A stretch of 25,374 bases of DNA from an uncultured Rivibacter sp. Lineage in GTDB: Bacteria; Pseudomonadota; Gammaproteobacteria; Burkholderiales; Burkholderiaceae. A program made the position numbers and the translations under genes. The notes beneath the pieces were generated by a model. That model ran no database searches. It was not told where the DNA came from and was given only the letters and a program-made list of their open reading frames with translations. The stretch lies in the NCBI GenBank assembly GCA_946480925.1, contig CAMLLU010000078.1:1-25374 (forward strand), read 5' to 3'. Each line of letters begins with the position of its first letter. Position 1 is the stretch's first letter. Below, piece by piece: positions 1-6,605 of the stretch.

Positions 1-110
1 CGCCGCGGCCGAACCTGCTGCGCCTGATGCCCGCGTTGACGATCAGCGATGCGGAGATCGACGGGGCCTTGCGACTGCTTCGTACGGCGTTGGAGCAGGA
101 GTCGGCTTGA
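1..110 (+). CDS. C-terminal end of a class-III aminotransferase (partial; acetylornithine aminotransferase-like)
   Basis: Only the last 35 codons are inside the window, read from base 3 to the TGA at 108-110. The peptide contains NLLRLMPALTISDAEIDGAL, which resembles the C-terminal strand-helix segment of PLP-dependent class-III aminotransferases such as ArgD (a hydrophobic 'vlRl.PaLtis..ei' stretch followed by a final amphipathic helix). The catalytic lysine and the PLP-binding region lie upstream of the window and cannot be checked. The exact substrate is therefore unknown; acetylornithine or another omega-amino acid is likely from family knowledge. Confidence 0.55.
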   Translation, partial: PRPNLLRLMPALTISDAEIDGALRLLRTALEQESA

Positions 111-217
111 GCTTGCTTGCGCGAAGATGTGATTGGCGCGTCTCAATGCAAGCCTTCGCTCGGAAATGGTGCAACGCCATCAAGAGTGATGAAGACTGCG
201 AGAGAAAAGCCCCCTAG

Positions 218-242
218 ATTGCGATCGTCCGCAATAAGGAGG
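218..242 (+). promoter_or_regulatory. Small inverted repeat next to a strong Shine-Dalgarno
   Basis: ATTGCG (218-223) and CGCAAT (230-235) form a 6-bp inverted repeat with a 6-nt spacer. It abuts the ribosome-binding site AAGGAGG (236-242), which lies 5 nt before the ATG at 248. The Shine-Dalgarno is the best in this part of the window and fixes the start of the 117-aa gene. The repeat could be an operator or a short 5'-UTR hairpin; which one cannot be decided from sequence. Confidence 0.4.
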
Positions 243-247
243 CCAAC

Positions 248-601
248 ATGCAAGTCACCTCTCCAGCACAAGTTGCCCTCGAGCTGCGCCGCAAGGGGGG
301 CTCCATCATCACCTCCCGGCTTGACGTTTGGTCTGCCACGCAAAGCGGGTGGCAGCTGGAAGACAGTGCGCTCTTCCAGAAGGTCACGATGGCGGTGGAA
401 CGTCAGCAGATGAAGTTGAAGAAGGGCCAGTACACGGCCGTCTTCACATGCAGAGTGGAGGAATCTGTAAACGGTGTGTACGACTTCAACTTCGACGTCG
501 GAGCAACGCCGGTGTATGCGGACCATGGCAACGTCAACACCACTTCAGATCCGCATGATTCGAAGGTCTACCGCGACCAGTTCGTGTTGGACGTGGTGTG
601 A
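248..601 (+). CDS. Hypothetical protein, 117 aa, no recognised family
   Basis: I do not recognise this protein. It starts at an ATG with an ideal AAGGAGG Shine-Dalgarno and ends at TGA 599-601. There is no signal peptide or membrane segment, so it is probably cytoplasmic. The composition alternates charged and beta-branched residues (for example KKGQYTAVFTCRVEES), which suggests a mostly beta fold. The C-terminal half is rich in Asp/Asn/His (ADHGNVNTTSDPHDSK). The next gene begins 8 bp after the stop, so the two are almost certainly co-transcribed and may act together. Base composition here looks less GC-rich than in the efflux and formate genes, which may point to more recent arrival. Existence of the gene is well supported; function is unknown. 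Confidence 0.7.
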   Translation: MQVTSPAQVALELRRKGGSIITSRLDVWSATQSGWQLEDSALFQKVTMAVERQQMKLKKGQYTAVFTCRVEESVNGVYDFNFDVGATPVYADHGNVNTTSDPHDSKVYRDQFVLDVV

Positions 602-609
602 GGTACGCC

Positions 610-1785
610 ATGTGTACGTATCGCATGCTTCTTGCCACCATCGCATTGCTGGCGTTCGGTGTCCGTGCGCAGTCGACCGATCCGGTCAGGCTGGTGGAAG
701 ACGTACGCGGCAATCCTGCGCTGGCAGCCTTCACCGTCGACACAGCTCCTGGCCCCGTGTCTGCGTTCGGCCTGTTGGGCGGCACGGGAGAACTCACGGT
801 AGTGGAGAACCCACGCGACCTCACGATGGCTCTCAGGGCGATCGATGGCAAGAACGCCTTCGGCCTTTCCATCACTCCTGCGCGCACGCCGCTGGCTCCC
901 ATGAACGTGTCCACCTACAACGACCATTTGTGGGCTCGCGTCCTCGCAGGTACCACACTGGGGTATGCACAGACCACCGCGTCGATCGAAGGGGCTGACT
1001 ACTCGCAACGTGCGGTGTCGCTGGAGACCAGCTTCTTCCTGCGAAAGAACGATGACCCGCTGATCCTCTACTGGAATGAGATTGAGACTGCCAGCGGAGC
1101 GGACAACCCTTGCATGTTGCCGGCGGCTGCGCCCTTGCCGCCCGCCGGAATGCCAGTACCTCAACCAGCCGCAGCACCTACCCCGCAGCCGGCTTCGCGG
1201 ACCGCCGGGGGAGCGGTGGTTCCAGTGCTCGCGCCCGATGAGCTCAAGGAGGCGCTGGACAAGCGGGCCGCCGACTGCCGCGCCAAAGCGACTGCGAAGG
1301 CACGCTGGAACGCGTCGCGTGCATGGGTGTCCTTCGCGACCGGCACCTACCGACCCGAAGCGGGCGGTGCGAGTCACAACATGGGGCGCGTGCTGGTGTT
1401 GGGCTTCACCTACGGCATCGGCGAATACGACGCGAAGCATGCGGGGGCCTTGACGATCGCGGTCAAACGAACCTTGGACGAACCCACTTTGGCCACGCTG
1501 GCTTCCACGGAGCCGACGCGCAAAAACGCGACTCTCGGAACGCTGCGCGGCAGTTACGGCACCGATCGAATGCGAGTCCTGCTCGAAGGCAGCAGGCTCG
1601 ACGATGGGGACCCGACGGCGTCGCAACGCACGTTCAAGCGGGCGTTGGGGCTGGATGTCCGTGTGGCGCCCAACATGTGGCTCAACTTCCGGGCGGGCAA
1701 GCAACGTCGCATCGACAACAACGGCGACGAAACCGGATCGACGGTGAGCCTGAGCTATAGCCCAGCAGCGCTGTTGAAATTGTGA
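610..1785 (+). CDS. Hypothetical exported protein with beta-strand-rich C-terminal half
   Basis: The 391-aa product is not a family I recognise. The ATG at 610 is preceded by GAGG at a 6-nt spacing; the open frame also extends to a GTG at 598 inside the previous gene, but 610 gives a better signal peptide. Residues 1-20 form a signal sequence (MLLATIALLAFGVRA, then cleavage before QSTDP). A proline/alanine-rich linker occurs around residues 175-200. After it come repeated alternating strands such as RVLVLGFTYGIG, TLGTLRGSYG, MRVLLEGSRL, LNFRAGKQR and TVSLSYSPA. This resembles part of an outer-membrane beta-barrel or porin, but the last residue is Leu rather than the usual Phe, so placement in the outer membrane is inference. 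It is the second gene of a two-gene unit. Confidence 0.65.
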   Translation: MCTYRMLLATIALLAFGVRAQSTDPVRLVEDVRGNPALAAFTVDTAPGPVSAFGLLGGTGELTVVENPRDLTMALRAIDGKNAFGLSITPARTPLAPMNVSTYNDHLWARVLAGTTLGYAQTTASIEGADYSQRAVSLETSFFLRKNDDPLILYWNEIETASGADNPCMLPAAAPLPPAGMPVPQPAAAPTPQPASRTAGGAVVPVLAPDELKEALDKRAADCRAKATAKARWNASRAWVSFATGTYRPEAGGASHNMGRVLVLGFTYGIGEYDAKHAGALTIAVKRTLDEPTLATLASTEPTRKNATLGTLRGSYGTDRMRVLLEGSRLDDGDPTASQRTFKRALGLDVRVAPNMWLNFRAGKQRRIDNNGDETGSTVSLSYSPAALLKL

Positions 1786-2022
1786 TTGGCGCGCCGCCCC
1801 CTGGTATTGGGAGCACATGCTTCGATCCGGCACGGAGTCAAGCCCGTGAACAGCTTCGCCTGCAAAGCGACGCCGATGAGCCAACGAGCAGCATTCTTGT
1901 TCCCGCTGCAATAGCGACTTCCATCCCCGCTCTTTTCCGCGGGAGTCGCGCTTCCTACAGTGTTGTCAGTGAATCGGCCGATACCGCTTTGCCCCTGCGG
2001 AGGCCATTTCCAGGAGAACACC
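1786..2022. other. Intergenic region with one short GC hairpin, no gene seen
   Basis: No convincing coding frame or terminator with a T-run follows the gene ending at 1785. Around 1927-1960 there is a CCCGC...GCGGG stem followed by CGCG-GGAGT-CGCG and TTCCTACA. Read on the minus strand this begins TGTAGGAAGCGCGACTC, reminiscent of REP-like elements that start with GTAGGA in gammaproteobacteria. The resemblance is from memory only. Only one copy is visible in this window, so it cannot be called a repeat from this sequence alone. Confidence 0.3.
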
Positions 2023-2118
2023 ATGGGCAGCAGCATCCACGCAGACTGGCGCCTGGCGCCGATCACCCACGTCTTGGGTGGCATCGGCGCCATCGCCCGG
2101 CAGCGCCATCGTGCGTGA
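2023..2118 (+). CDS. Possible 31-codon upstream ORF (leader peptide or small protein)
   Basis: An ATG at 2023 follows AGGAGA at a 5-6 nt spacing and opens a 31-codon frame (MGSSIHADWRLAPI...) ending at TGA 2116-2118, 15 nt before the ATG of the ChaC-like gene. The Shine-Dalgarno is better than that of the downstream gene. The frame lies on top of two strong hairpins (2054-2092 and 2095-2127), so translating it would disrupt them. That would fit a leader peptide. It could equally be chance: a 31-codon frame is common in GC-rich DNA. No family is recognised. Confidence 0.3.
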   Translation: MGSSIHADWRLAPITHVLGGIGAIARQRHRA

Positions 2119-2130
2119 TGGCCGGGCTTT
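2054..2130 (+). promoter_or_regulatory. Structured leader: two consecutive hairpins before the ChaC-like gene
   Basis: The first hairpin pairs TGGCGCCGAT-CACCCA (2054-2069) with TGGGTG-GC-ATCGGCGCCA (2075-2092). This is a 16-bp stem with a 5-nt loop (CGTCT) and a single 2-nt bulge. The second pairs GCCCGGC (2095-2101) with GCCGGGC (2121-2127), plus an inner CATC/GATG stem and a GTGCGT loop, and is followed by TTT at 2128-2130. The second hairpin resembles a weak intrinsic terminator placed 4 nt before the ATG at 2134. Together they look like an attenuator or other cis-acting RNA; I do not recognise a known riboswitch class. Pairing is seen in the sequence; the regulatory role is inference. 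Confidence 0.45.
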
Positions 2131-2133
2131 CGG

Positions 2134-2853
2134 ATGATTACCCTCATGCGCCACCCCTTGTGCGACGGTTCCGTGCAGGCGGCTGTGCGCGCGGCGGCAC
2201 CGCCTGGGCTGCGAAGCGAGGCCGAACTCGAGGCCACGCTGGCCGAGGTTCTGCGCGGGCACGGCGAGGCCGAGGATCTCCACGTCTTCGGCTACGGTTC
2301 GCTGATGTGGAACCCGGGGCTCGACGTCCTGGGCAGCAGCGTGGCGCGGGTGCCCGGCTGGCACCGGCGCTTCAGCCTTCGCCTGTTGTTCGGCCGCGGC
2401 TCGCCCGAGGCACCGGGCGCGATGCTGGCGCTGGATCGCGGTGGTGCCTGCCGCGGAAAGCTCTACCGCATTGCAGCTGCCAAGGTGCGAGACGAGCTGC
2501 ATCTGCTGTGGCGGCGCGAGATGCTGGGCGGTGCTTATGAAGCGCGCTGGGTATGGGCCTGGGCCGAAGGCCGGCGGCTGCGCGCGCTCACCTTCGTGGC
2601 CGTGCGCTGCCACGCGCGGTACATCGGTGGCCTGCCGGTGGAGGCCGTGGCGCAGCTGGTGTGCAACGGCCGGGGCGCACTGGGCAGCAGTCGCGACTAC
2701 TTCGATTCGATGGTCGCGACGCTGGGCGCTCTAGGCATCCGCGACGCCGGCATCGAGCGCCTGCGGCGCGCGGTGCGGCACGCCGATGCCTCGGCGGCAA
2801 GGCAGGGGGCGCTCAGGCCCGCCGCAGCACTTCGTCTCGCTCGAACAGGGTGA
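2134..2853 (+). CDS. ChaC-like gamma-glutamylcyclotransferase
   Basis: ChaC enzymes split the gamma-glutamyl bond of glutathione in the cytosol, giving 5-oxoproline and Cys-Gly. Residues 50-61 read HVFGYGSLMWNP, the hallmark nucleotide/oxoproline-binding YGSL motif of the gamma-glutamylcyclotransferase fold. The Glu in LLWRREM (about residue 129) sits where the family's catalytic acid is expected. At 239 aa the length is normal for bacterial ChaC. The first 47 residues are extra and Ala-rich; a second ATG at 2146 is an alternative start. No good Shine-Dalgarno precedes either, and two hairpins lie just upstream. Its 3' end overlaps the end of the convergent LysR gene by 41 bp. The family assignment is strong; the physiological substrate is inferred. 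Confidence 0.85.
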   Translation: MITLMRHPLCDGSVQAAVRAAAPPGLRSEAELEATLAEVLRGHGEAEDLHVFGYGSLMWNPGLDVLGSSVARVPGWHRRFSLRLLFGRGSPEAPGAMLALDRGGACRGKLYRIAAAKVRDELHLLWRREMLGGAYEARWVWAWAEGRRLRALTFVAVRCHARYIGGLPVEAVAQLVCNGRGALGSSRDYFDSMVATLGALGIRDAGIERLRRAVRHADASAARQGALRPAAALRLARTG

Positions 2854-3721
2854 CCACCCAGTCGATGAAGACCCGTACCTTTGCGCTCAGGTAGCGGTTG
2901 GGCGCGTAGACCACGTGCACCGGTACGGTCGGCGTGCGCCAGTCTTCCAGCAGTGATACCAAGGTGCCTTCCTTCACGGCCTGATGCACCGCGTAGGCCG
3001 GCGCCTGGATGACGCCCAGGCCCGCCAGCGCCGCAGCCAGGTAGGCGTTGGTGTCGTTGACCACGAGCTTGTGCCTGAGCGGAAGCTCCAGCTCTTGTTC
3101 ACCGTTGGAGAAGCGGAAAGGCATGGGGCGCCCGCCGCCGGCGATCATGCCGGCCGTGGGGGTGCGGGCCAGTTCCTGCGGCGTGGCCGGCGCGCCGTGC
3201 GCCTTCAGGAAGCCGGGCGAAGCACAGGTGGTGAACCGGAAGGCGCCGATGTTCCGCGCCACCATCATCTGCTCGCTGACGGTGCCGGCGCGGATGGCGC
3301 AGTCGACGCCCTCGGCCACCAGGTCGACGTGCCGTGCGCCGACGCTCAGCTCCAGCTCGACGTCGGGGTACTCACGGTAGAACTCGTCGAGCGACGGCAC
3401 GATGACCAGCGCGGCGAGCGCGGCCGTGGTTTCCACCCGCACGCGGCCGGACGGCCGGGCCAGCGACTGGCGGGTGGACGTCTCGATGTCGGAGAGTTCC
3501 GCCAGCAGGCGCACCACACGCTCGTAATACGTGGCGCCCTCCGGCGTGACGGTGACGGAGCGCGTGGTGCGGTGGAGCAGCCGCACCTTCAGGTCCTGCT
3601 CCAGGCCCTGGATCAGCCGCGTCACGGTGGAGGCGGGCAGGTCCATGGTGTTGGCGGCCTTGGTGAACGTGCCGGCCTCCACGACCCGCACGAAGGTGTT
3701 CATCGCGGTGATGCGGTCCAT
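2813..3721 (-). CDS. LysR-family transcriptional regulator (CrgA-like group)
   Basis: The 302-aa product has an N-terminal winged helix-turn-helix (residues about 3-62: MNTFVRVVEAGTFTKAA, then STVTRLIQGLE and LLHRTTRSVTVTPEG). A periplasmic-binding-like effector domain follows from about residue 90 (GRVRVETTAALAALVIVPSL onward). The pattern GRVRVE...VPSLDEFYREYPDVELELS is typical of the large LysR group near CrgA and AaeR. It is the last gene of the seven-gene minus-strand array, starting 30 bp after the thiolase stop. A last-gene regulator in an array is unusual for LysR, which is normally divergent from its target. Its stop region overlaps the ChaC-like gene tail to tail. The effector and target are unknown. 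Confidence 0.88.
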   Translation of the reverse strand: MDRITAMNTFVRVVEAGTFTKAANTMDLPASTVTRLIQGLEQDLKVRLLHRTTRSVTVTPEGATYYERVVRLLAELSDIETSTRQSLARPSGRVRVETTAALAALVIVPSLDEFYREYPDVELELSVGARHVDLVAEGVDCAIRAGTVSEQMMVARNIGAFRFTTCASPGFLKAHGAPATPQELARTPTAGMIAGGGRPMPFRFSNGEQELELPLRHKLVVNDTNAYLAAALAGLGVIQAPAYAVHQAVKEGTLVSLLEDWRTPTVPVHVVYAPNRYLSAKVRVFIDWVVTLFERDEVLRRA

Positions 3722-3751
3722 TGCAGCAGAGGCCTGTGGCCACCCTCCTTG

Positions 3752-4936
3752 TCAAAGCGCCTCGAGCGCGAGCGCGATGCCCTGGCCGCCCCCGATGCAC
3801 AGGGTCACGACGCCTCGCTTCAACCCGTCGCGCCGCATCGAATGCAGCAGGCGGGTGGTCAGCACCGCGCCAGTCGCTCCGATGGCGTGGCCGTGGGCGA
3901 TCGAGCCGCCCTCGACGTTGACGATGTCTTCAGGCAGGTCGAGTTGCCGCAGGCAGGCCAGCGTGATCGCGGCGAACGCCTCGTTGATCTCGATGCGCTC
4001 CACGTCCGTGTGTTTCCAGTTGGCGCGTGCGAGCGCCAGCTTGACGGCCGGCACCGGTCCGATGCCGAACATGCCGGGCTCGACCGCCGCAACGGCGTGG
4101 GAGACCAGTCGCGCCCAGGGTTGCAGGCCATGCTTGTCTGCGAACGCGCGCTCGGCCACGACCACTGCCGCCGCACCGCTGTTGAGCCCGGGCGCATTGC
4201 CGGCGGTGATCGTGCCGTCCTTGCGAAACGCGGGCTTGAGCCGGGCCAGCGTTTCCACCGTGGTCTCGGGTCGGTTGGTTTCGTCCTTGGCAAAGCTCAC
4301 GGGCCCTTTGCGGCCGACCAGTTCGACGGCGACGATTTCGCCCTCGAACTTGCCCGCAGCCTGTGCGGCACTGAAGCGTTGTTGCGAGCGCGCGGCCCAG
4401 CGATCCTGGTCCTCGCGAGTGATGCCGTACTGGCTGACAAGATCCTCGGTGTGCCATCCGGAGTGCTGGCCGCTGAAGGCGTCATGGAGCCCGTCGCGCA
4501 GCATGCCGTCCAGCATCTGCGCGTCTCCCATGCGGTAGCCCCAGCGCGCCCCCGGCACCAGAAAGGGCGCCTGGTCCATGTTCTCCATGCCGCCAGCGAT
4601 CGCGACTTCTGCGTGGCCGGCTGCGATCTCGAGCGCGGCGTTTGCGATCGCCTGTGCACCCGAGCCACAGACACGATTCACCGTCATCGCCGGCACGTGC
4701 GTCGGAAGCCCCGCGCAGATGGAGGCTTGGCGCGCCGGGTTCATTCCGGCGCCGGCTTGCAGGACCTGTCCCATCAGGACCGTGTCCACGGCGTCAGCGG
4801 CGAGGCCGCAGCGTCGTAGGGCCTCGCGTATCACGACCGAGCCCAGGCTGGTCGCGGGAGTGTCCTTCAGGGCGCCACCATAGGTGCCGATCGGCGTTCG
4901 AGCCGAGGCGCAGAGAACGATGTCGGGCTTGGTCAT
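3752..4936 (-). CDS. Thiolase (acetyl-CoA acetyltransferase family)
   Basis: The product condenses two acyl-CoAs or, in reverse, cleaves a 3-ketoacyl-CoA with CoA. From the ATG at 4936, which has GGGAG about 6 nt upstream, the protein is 394 aa, the normal thiolase length. The open frame continues to 5017 but that extension overlaps the hydrolase gene and has no ribosome site. The nucleophile is Cys90 in NRVCGSGAQAI. The catalytic His350 lies in GGSIAHGHAIGATG, where most thiolases have GHPIG, so Pro is replaced by Ala. Cys380 is in LCIGGGQG and NEAF is at about 318-321. The gene sits 77 bp after the alpha/beta hydrolase and 30 bp before the LysR gene. It may complete a beta-oxidation-like branch, but biosynthetic use (as in PhaA) cannot be excluded. 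Confidence 0.93.
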   Translation of the reverse strand: MTKPDIVLCASARTPIGTYGGALKDTPATSLGSVVIREALRRCGLAADAVDTVLMGQVLQAGAGMNPARQASICAGLPTHVPAMTVNRVCGSGAQAIANAALEIAAGHAEVAIAGGMENMDQAPFLVPGARWGYRMGDAQMLDGMLRDGLHDAFSGQHSGWHTEDLVSQYGITREDQDRWAARSQQRFSAAQAAGKFEGEIVAVELVGRKGPVSFAKDETNRPETTVETLARLKPAFRKDGTITAGNAPGLNSGAAAVVVAERAFADKHGLQPWARLVSHAVAAVEPGMFGIGPVPAVKLALARANWKHTDVERIEINEAFAAITLACLRQLDLPEDIVNVEGGSIAHGHAIGATGAVLTTRLLHSMRRDGLKRGVVTLCIGGGQGIALALEAL

Positions 4937-5013
4937 GTGAACTCCCATCAATGAGTACAAGGCAATCGGGGGGCGCTGCCGCACTTCGCCTTCGGCGAAT
5001 GGCCGGTCACTCG

Positions 5014-5886
5014 TCAAACACGGTTCAGCAGGTCGGCAGGTACGTCGGGTCTTTCCAGGGCAATGAAGTGGCCGGCGTTCGGCACCTGCGTGAATTCGGC
5101 GCGAGGAAGTCGCTGCCTGTTGGCCTGTCTGTCGGAAGGGCGTGACCAGTCCTTCTCGCCATAGACGAGGTGGACCGGTGCGCTGACCGCGGCATAGCGG
5201 GAACGCGCCGCGATGAGGCTGGGCAGGCTGCCGTACACGGCGCGGGCGACGGTCGGGTAGCCGGGTCGCTTGCCGACCTTGAGCAGTTCTTCCAGGTAGT
5301 CCTCCCGCAGGGCGGTCGTGTCGACGAGGCCGCCATGGAGCACGGCGCGCATGACGGGTTTCGGTTCGAGGCCGGCGAGCAGCGGACCGATACCCGGCGC
5401 GAGGACGCCGGTCATGATGAACCGGGCCAGCAGACTGGACCTCAAGATTCCGCCGGTGTAGTCATAGGGATTGATCGCCACGACGCGTCGAACTCTTTCT
5501 GGGAGATCGGCCGCGGTCGTGAGGGCCAGCACGGCTCCCATCGATTCGCCGAGCAGGGTCACGTCGCGCAGATCGAGTTGCGTCATGAGGCGCTTGACGG
5601 CGGTGCGCATGGCGGGCTCCTGATAGGAGGCGCCTGGCACGATGTGCGAATAGCCCATTCCCGGCAGGTCGAGCGCATACACGGTGTACCGCTGCTGGAC
5701 CAATGGAATGAGGTGGCGAAAGTGCTCGGCCTGCGTGCGCACGGTGTGCAGCATGACCAGCGGAGCACCCGTTCCACCCTTGATGTAGCGCAGCCGGCCC
5801 TGGCCACGGTCGCCGGATCCGGCGGGCTCCAGGAAGTGGCTGCTGGTTCCCGGAATGCTGATGCCGGAGGGGTTATCGCTGGTCAT
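5014..5886 (-). CDS. Alpha/beta hydrolase, cytoplasmic paralogue
   Basis: The 290-aa enzyme has an alpha/beta hydrolase fold with oxyanion region LVMLHTVRTQ (about 43-52) and nucleophile elbow GESMG with Ser115. The acid is Asp246 in YGEKDWSRP and the histidine His273 in NAGHFIALE. The start at 5886 has AAGGA 7 nt upstream. An alternative ATG at 5934 overlaps the TetR stop (ATGA) and would add 16 residues, so translational coupling is possible. There is no signal peptide. It strongly resembles the lipoprotein hydrolase encoded at 15685-16602: both share LLHTxRTQ, RYxVYALDLPGxG, LDLRDVTLxGES and NPYDY. The substrate (ester, lactone or C-C bond) cannot be told from sequence. It lies inside the efflux array between a TetR gene and the thiolase. 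Confidence 0.9.
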   Translation of the reverse strand: MTSDNPSGISIPGTSSHFLEPAGSGDRGQGRLRYIKGGTGAPLVMLHTVRTQAEHFRHLIPLVQQRYTVYALDLPGMGYSHIVPGASYQEPAMRTAVKRLMTQLDLRDVTLLGESMGAVLALTTAADLPERVRRVVAINPYDYTGGILRSSLLARFIMTGVLAPGIGPLLAGLEPKPVMRAVLHGGLVDTTALREDYLEELLKVGKRPGYPTVARAVYGSLPSLIAARSRYAAVSAPVHLVYGEKDWSRPSDRQANRQRLPRAEFTQVPNAGHFIALERPDVPADLLNRV

Positions 5887-5930
5887 GGAGAGTTCCTTCT
5901 TCTCGGAAGCCTGATGGGGGCCCGGCACAT

Positions 5931-6605
5931 TCATGTGGAGGACGAGGCCGGTCTGGCGAGGACCGGGACTGGACGACGGCAGGTCAGGCCTTCAAGCACG
6001 AGGTCCACATGCCGGCTGAAGAGATCGCTTGCGTTCATCAGGGAATCGTCCGGTACGCAGGGGCGCATCGCATGCCGGTGCAGGCACGTGATGAGGATGG
6101 GCAGCACCAGCACATGCACCACCAGGTCCGGGTCCACGGCGCGGAACTCGCCGCGATCGATGCCTTGCACGACGATGCGGGTGACGAGGCGGCGCGCAGG
6201 CTCGATCACCTCCTGGGACCAGAACTCCGCCAGTCCCGGGAAGCTGTGTACTTCGGTGAGCACCAGCTTGAAGATGCCGCCCGCATCACCTTCCGTCAGC
6301 CCCGACTGCCAACGGGTCAGGACATCCCGAAGCAGGTCCCGGCTCGTCCGGGTGGGGGTGGCCTCACGCGTGTCGATGGCGATCCGGGATCCGAAGCGCT
6401 CCGCGATCAGCGCCTTGAGCAGGTCTTCCTTGCTGCGGAAGTAGAGGTACAGGGTCGCCTTGGAGACGCCGGCGCGTGCGGCAATGTCCTCCGCGCGCGC
6501 CGCGGCAAAGCCCTTTTCGACGAACAGGGCCAGTGCCGCGTCCAGCAGCTCCCGAGGCCGCGCCTGCTTGCGCCGGTGCCTCGAGACGTTGTTGCGATCA
6601 GGCAT
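5931..6605 (-). CDS. TetR/AcrR-family regulator within the efflux array
   Basis: The 224-aa product carries an N-terminal TetR helix-turn-helix (about residues 17-64: LLDAALALFVEKGFAAARAEDIAARAGVSK split over two helices, then TLYLYFRSKEDLL). A variable ligand-binding helical domain follows. Its ATG lies inside the end of the RND pump gene (8-bp overlap, ATGCCTGA). Its TGA overlaps the ATG of the longer hydrolase form by 4 bp (ATGA). These overlaps indicate co-transcription with the pump rather than the usual divergent placement. The start is basic (RHRRKQARPRE), as expected for DNA binding. It may bind the palindromes at 12321-12372, alone or alongside the divergent TetR; which of the two does is unresolved. 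Confidence 0.9.
   Translation of the reverse strand: MPDRNNVSRHRRKQARPRELLDAALALFVEKGFAAARAEDIAARAGVSKATLYLYFRSKEDLLKALIAERFGSRIAIDTREATPTRTSRDLLRDVLTRWQSGLTEGDAGGIFKLVLTEVHSFPGLAEFWSQEVIEPARRLVTRIVVQGIDRGEFRAVDPDLVVHVLVLPILITCLHRHAMRPCVPDDSLMNASDLFSRHVDLVLEGLTCRRPVPVLARPASSST

Noticed and set aside
568..1911. Minus-strand frame of 447 codons opposite the exported unknown protein
   Set aside because: The plus-strand frame has a signal peptide, ribosome site and an operon partner; the minus frame has an Arg/His/Gln-rich composition without domains.
1927..1960. Possible REP-like element
   Set aside because: Only one copy is visible in this window; repeat status cannot be supported, so it is only mentioned in the intergenic description.
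2984..4819. Plus-strand open frame of 611 codons opposite LysR and thiolase
   Set aside because: It crosses the junction of two well-supported minus-strand genes and has no protein-like features.
4985..4999. TTCGCC-TTC-GGCGAA hairpin between hydrolase and thiolase genes
   Set aside because: Short stem with no U-run; too weak to call a terminator inside the array.
4937..5017. N-terminal extension of the thiolase
   Set aside because: The extra 27 residues overlap the hydrolase stop and precede a good Shine-Dalgarno plus the canonical start MTKPDIVLCASARTPIG.
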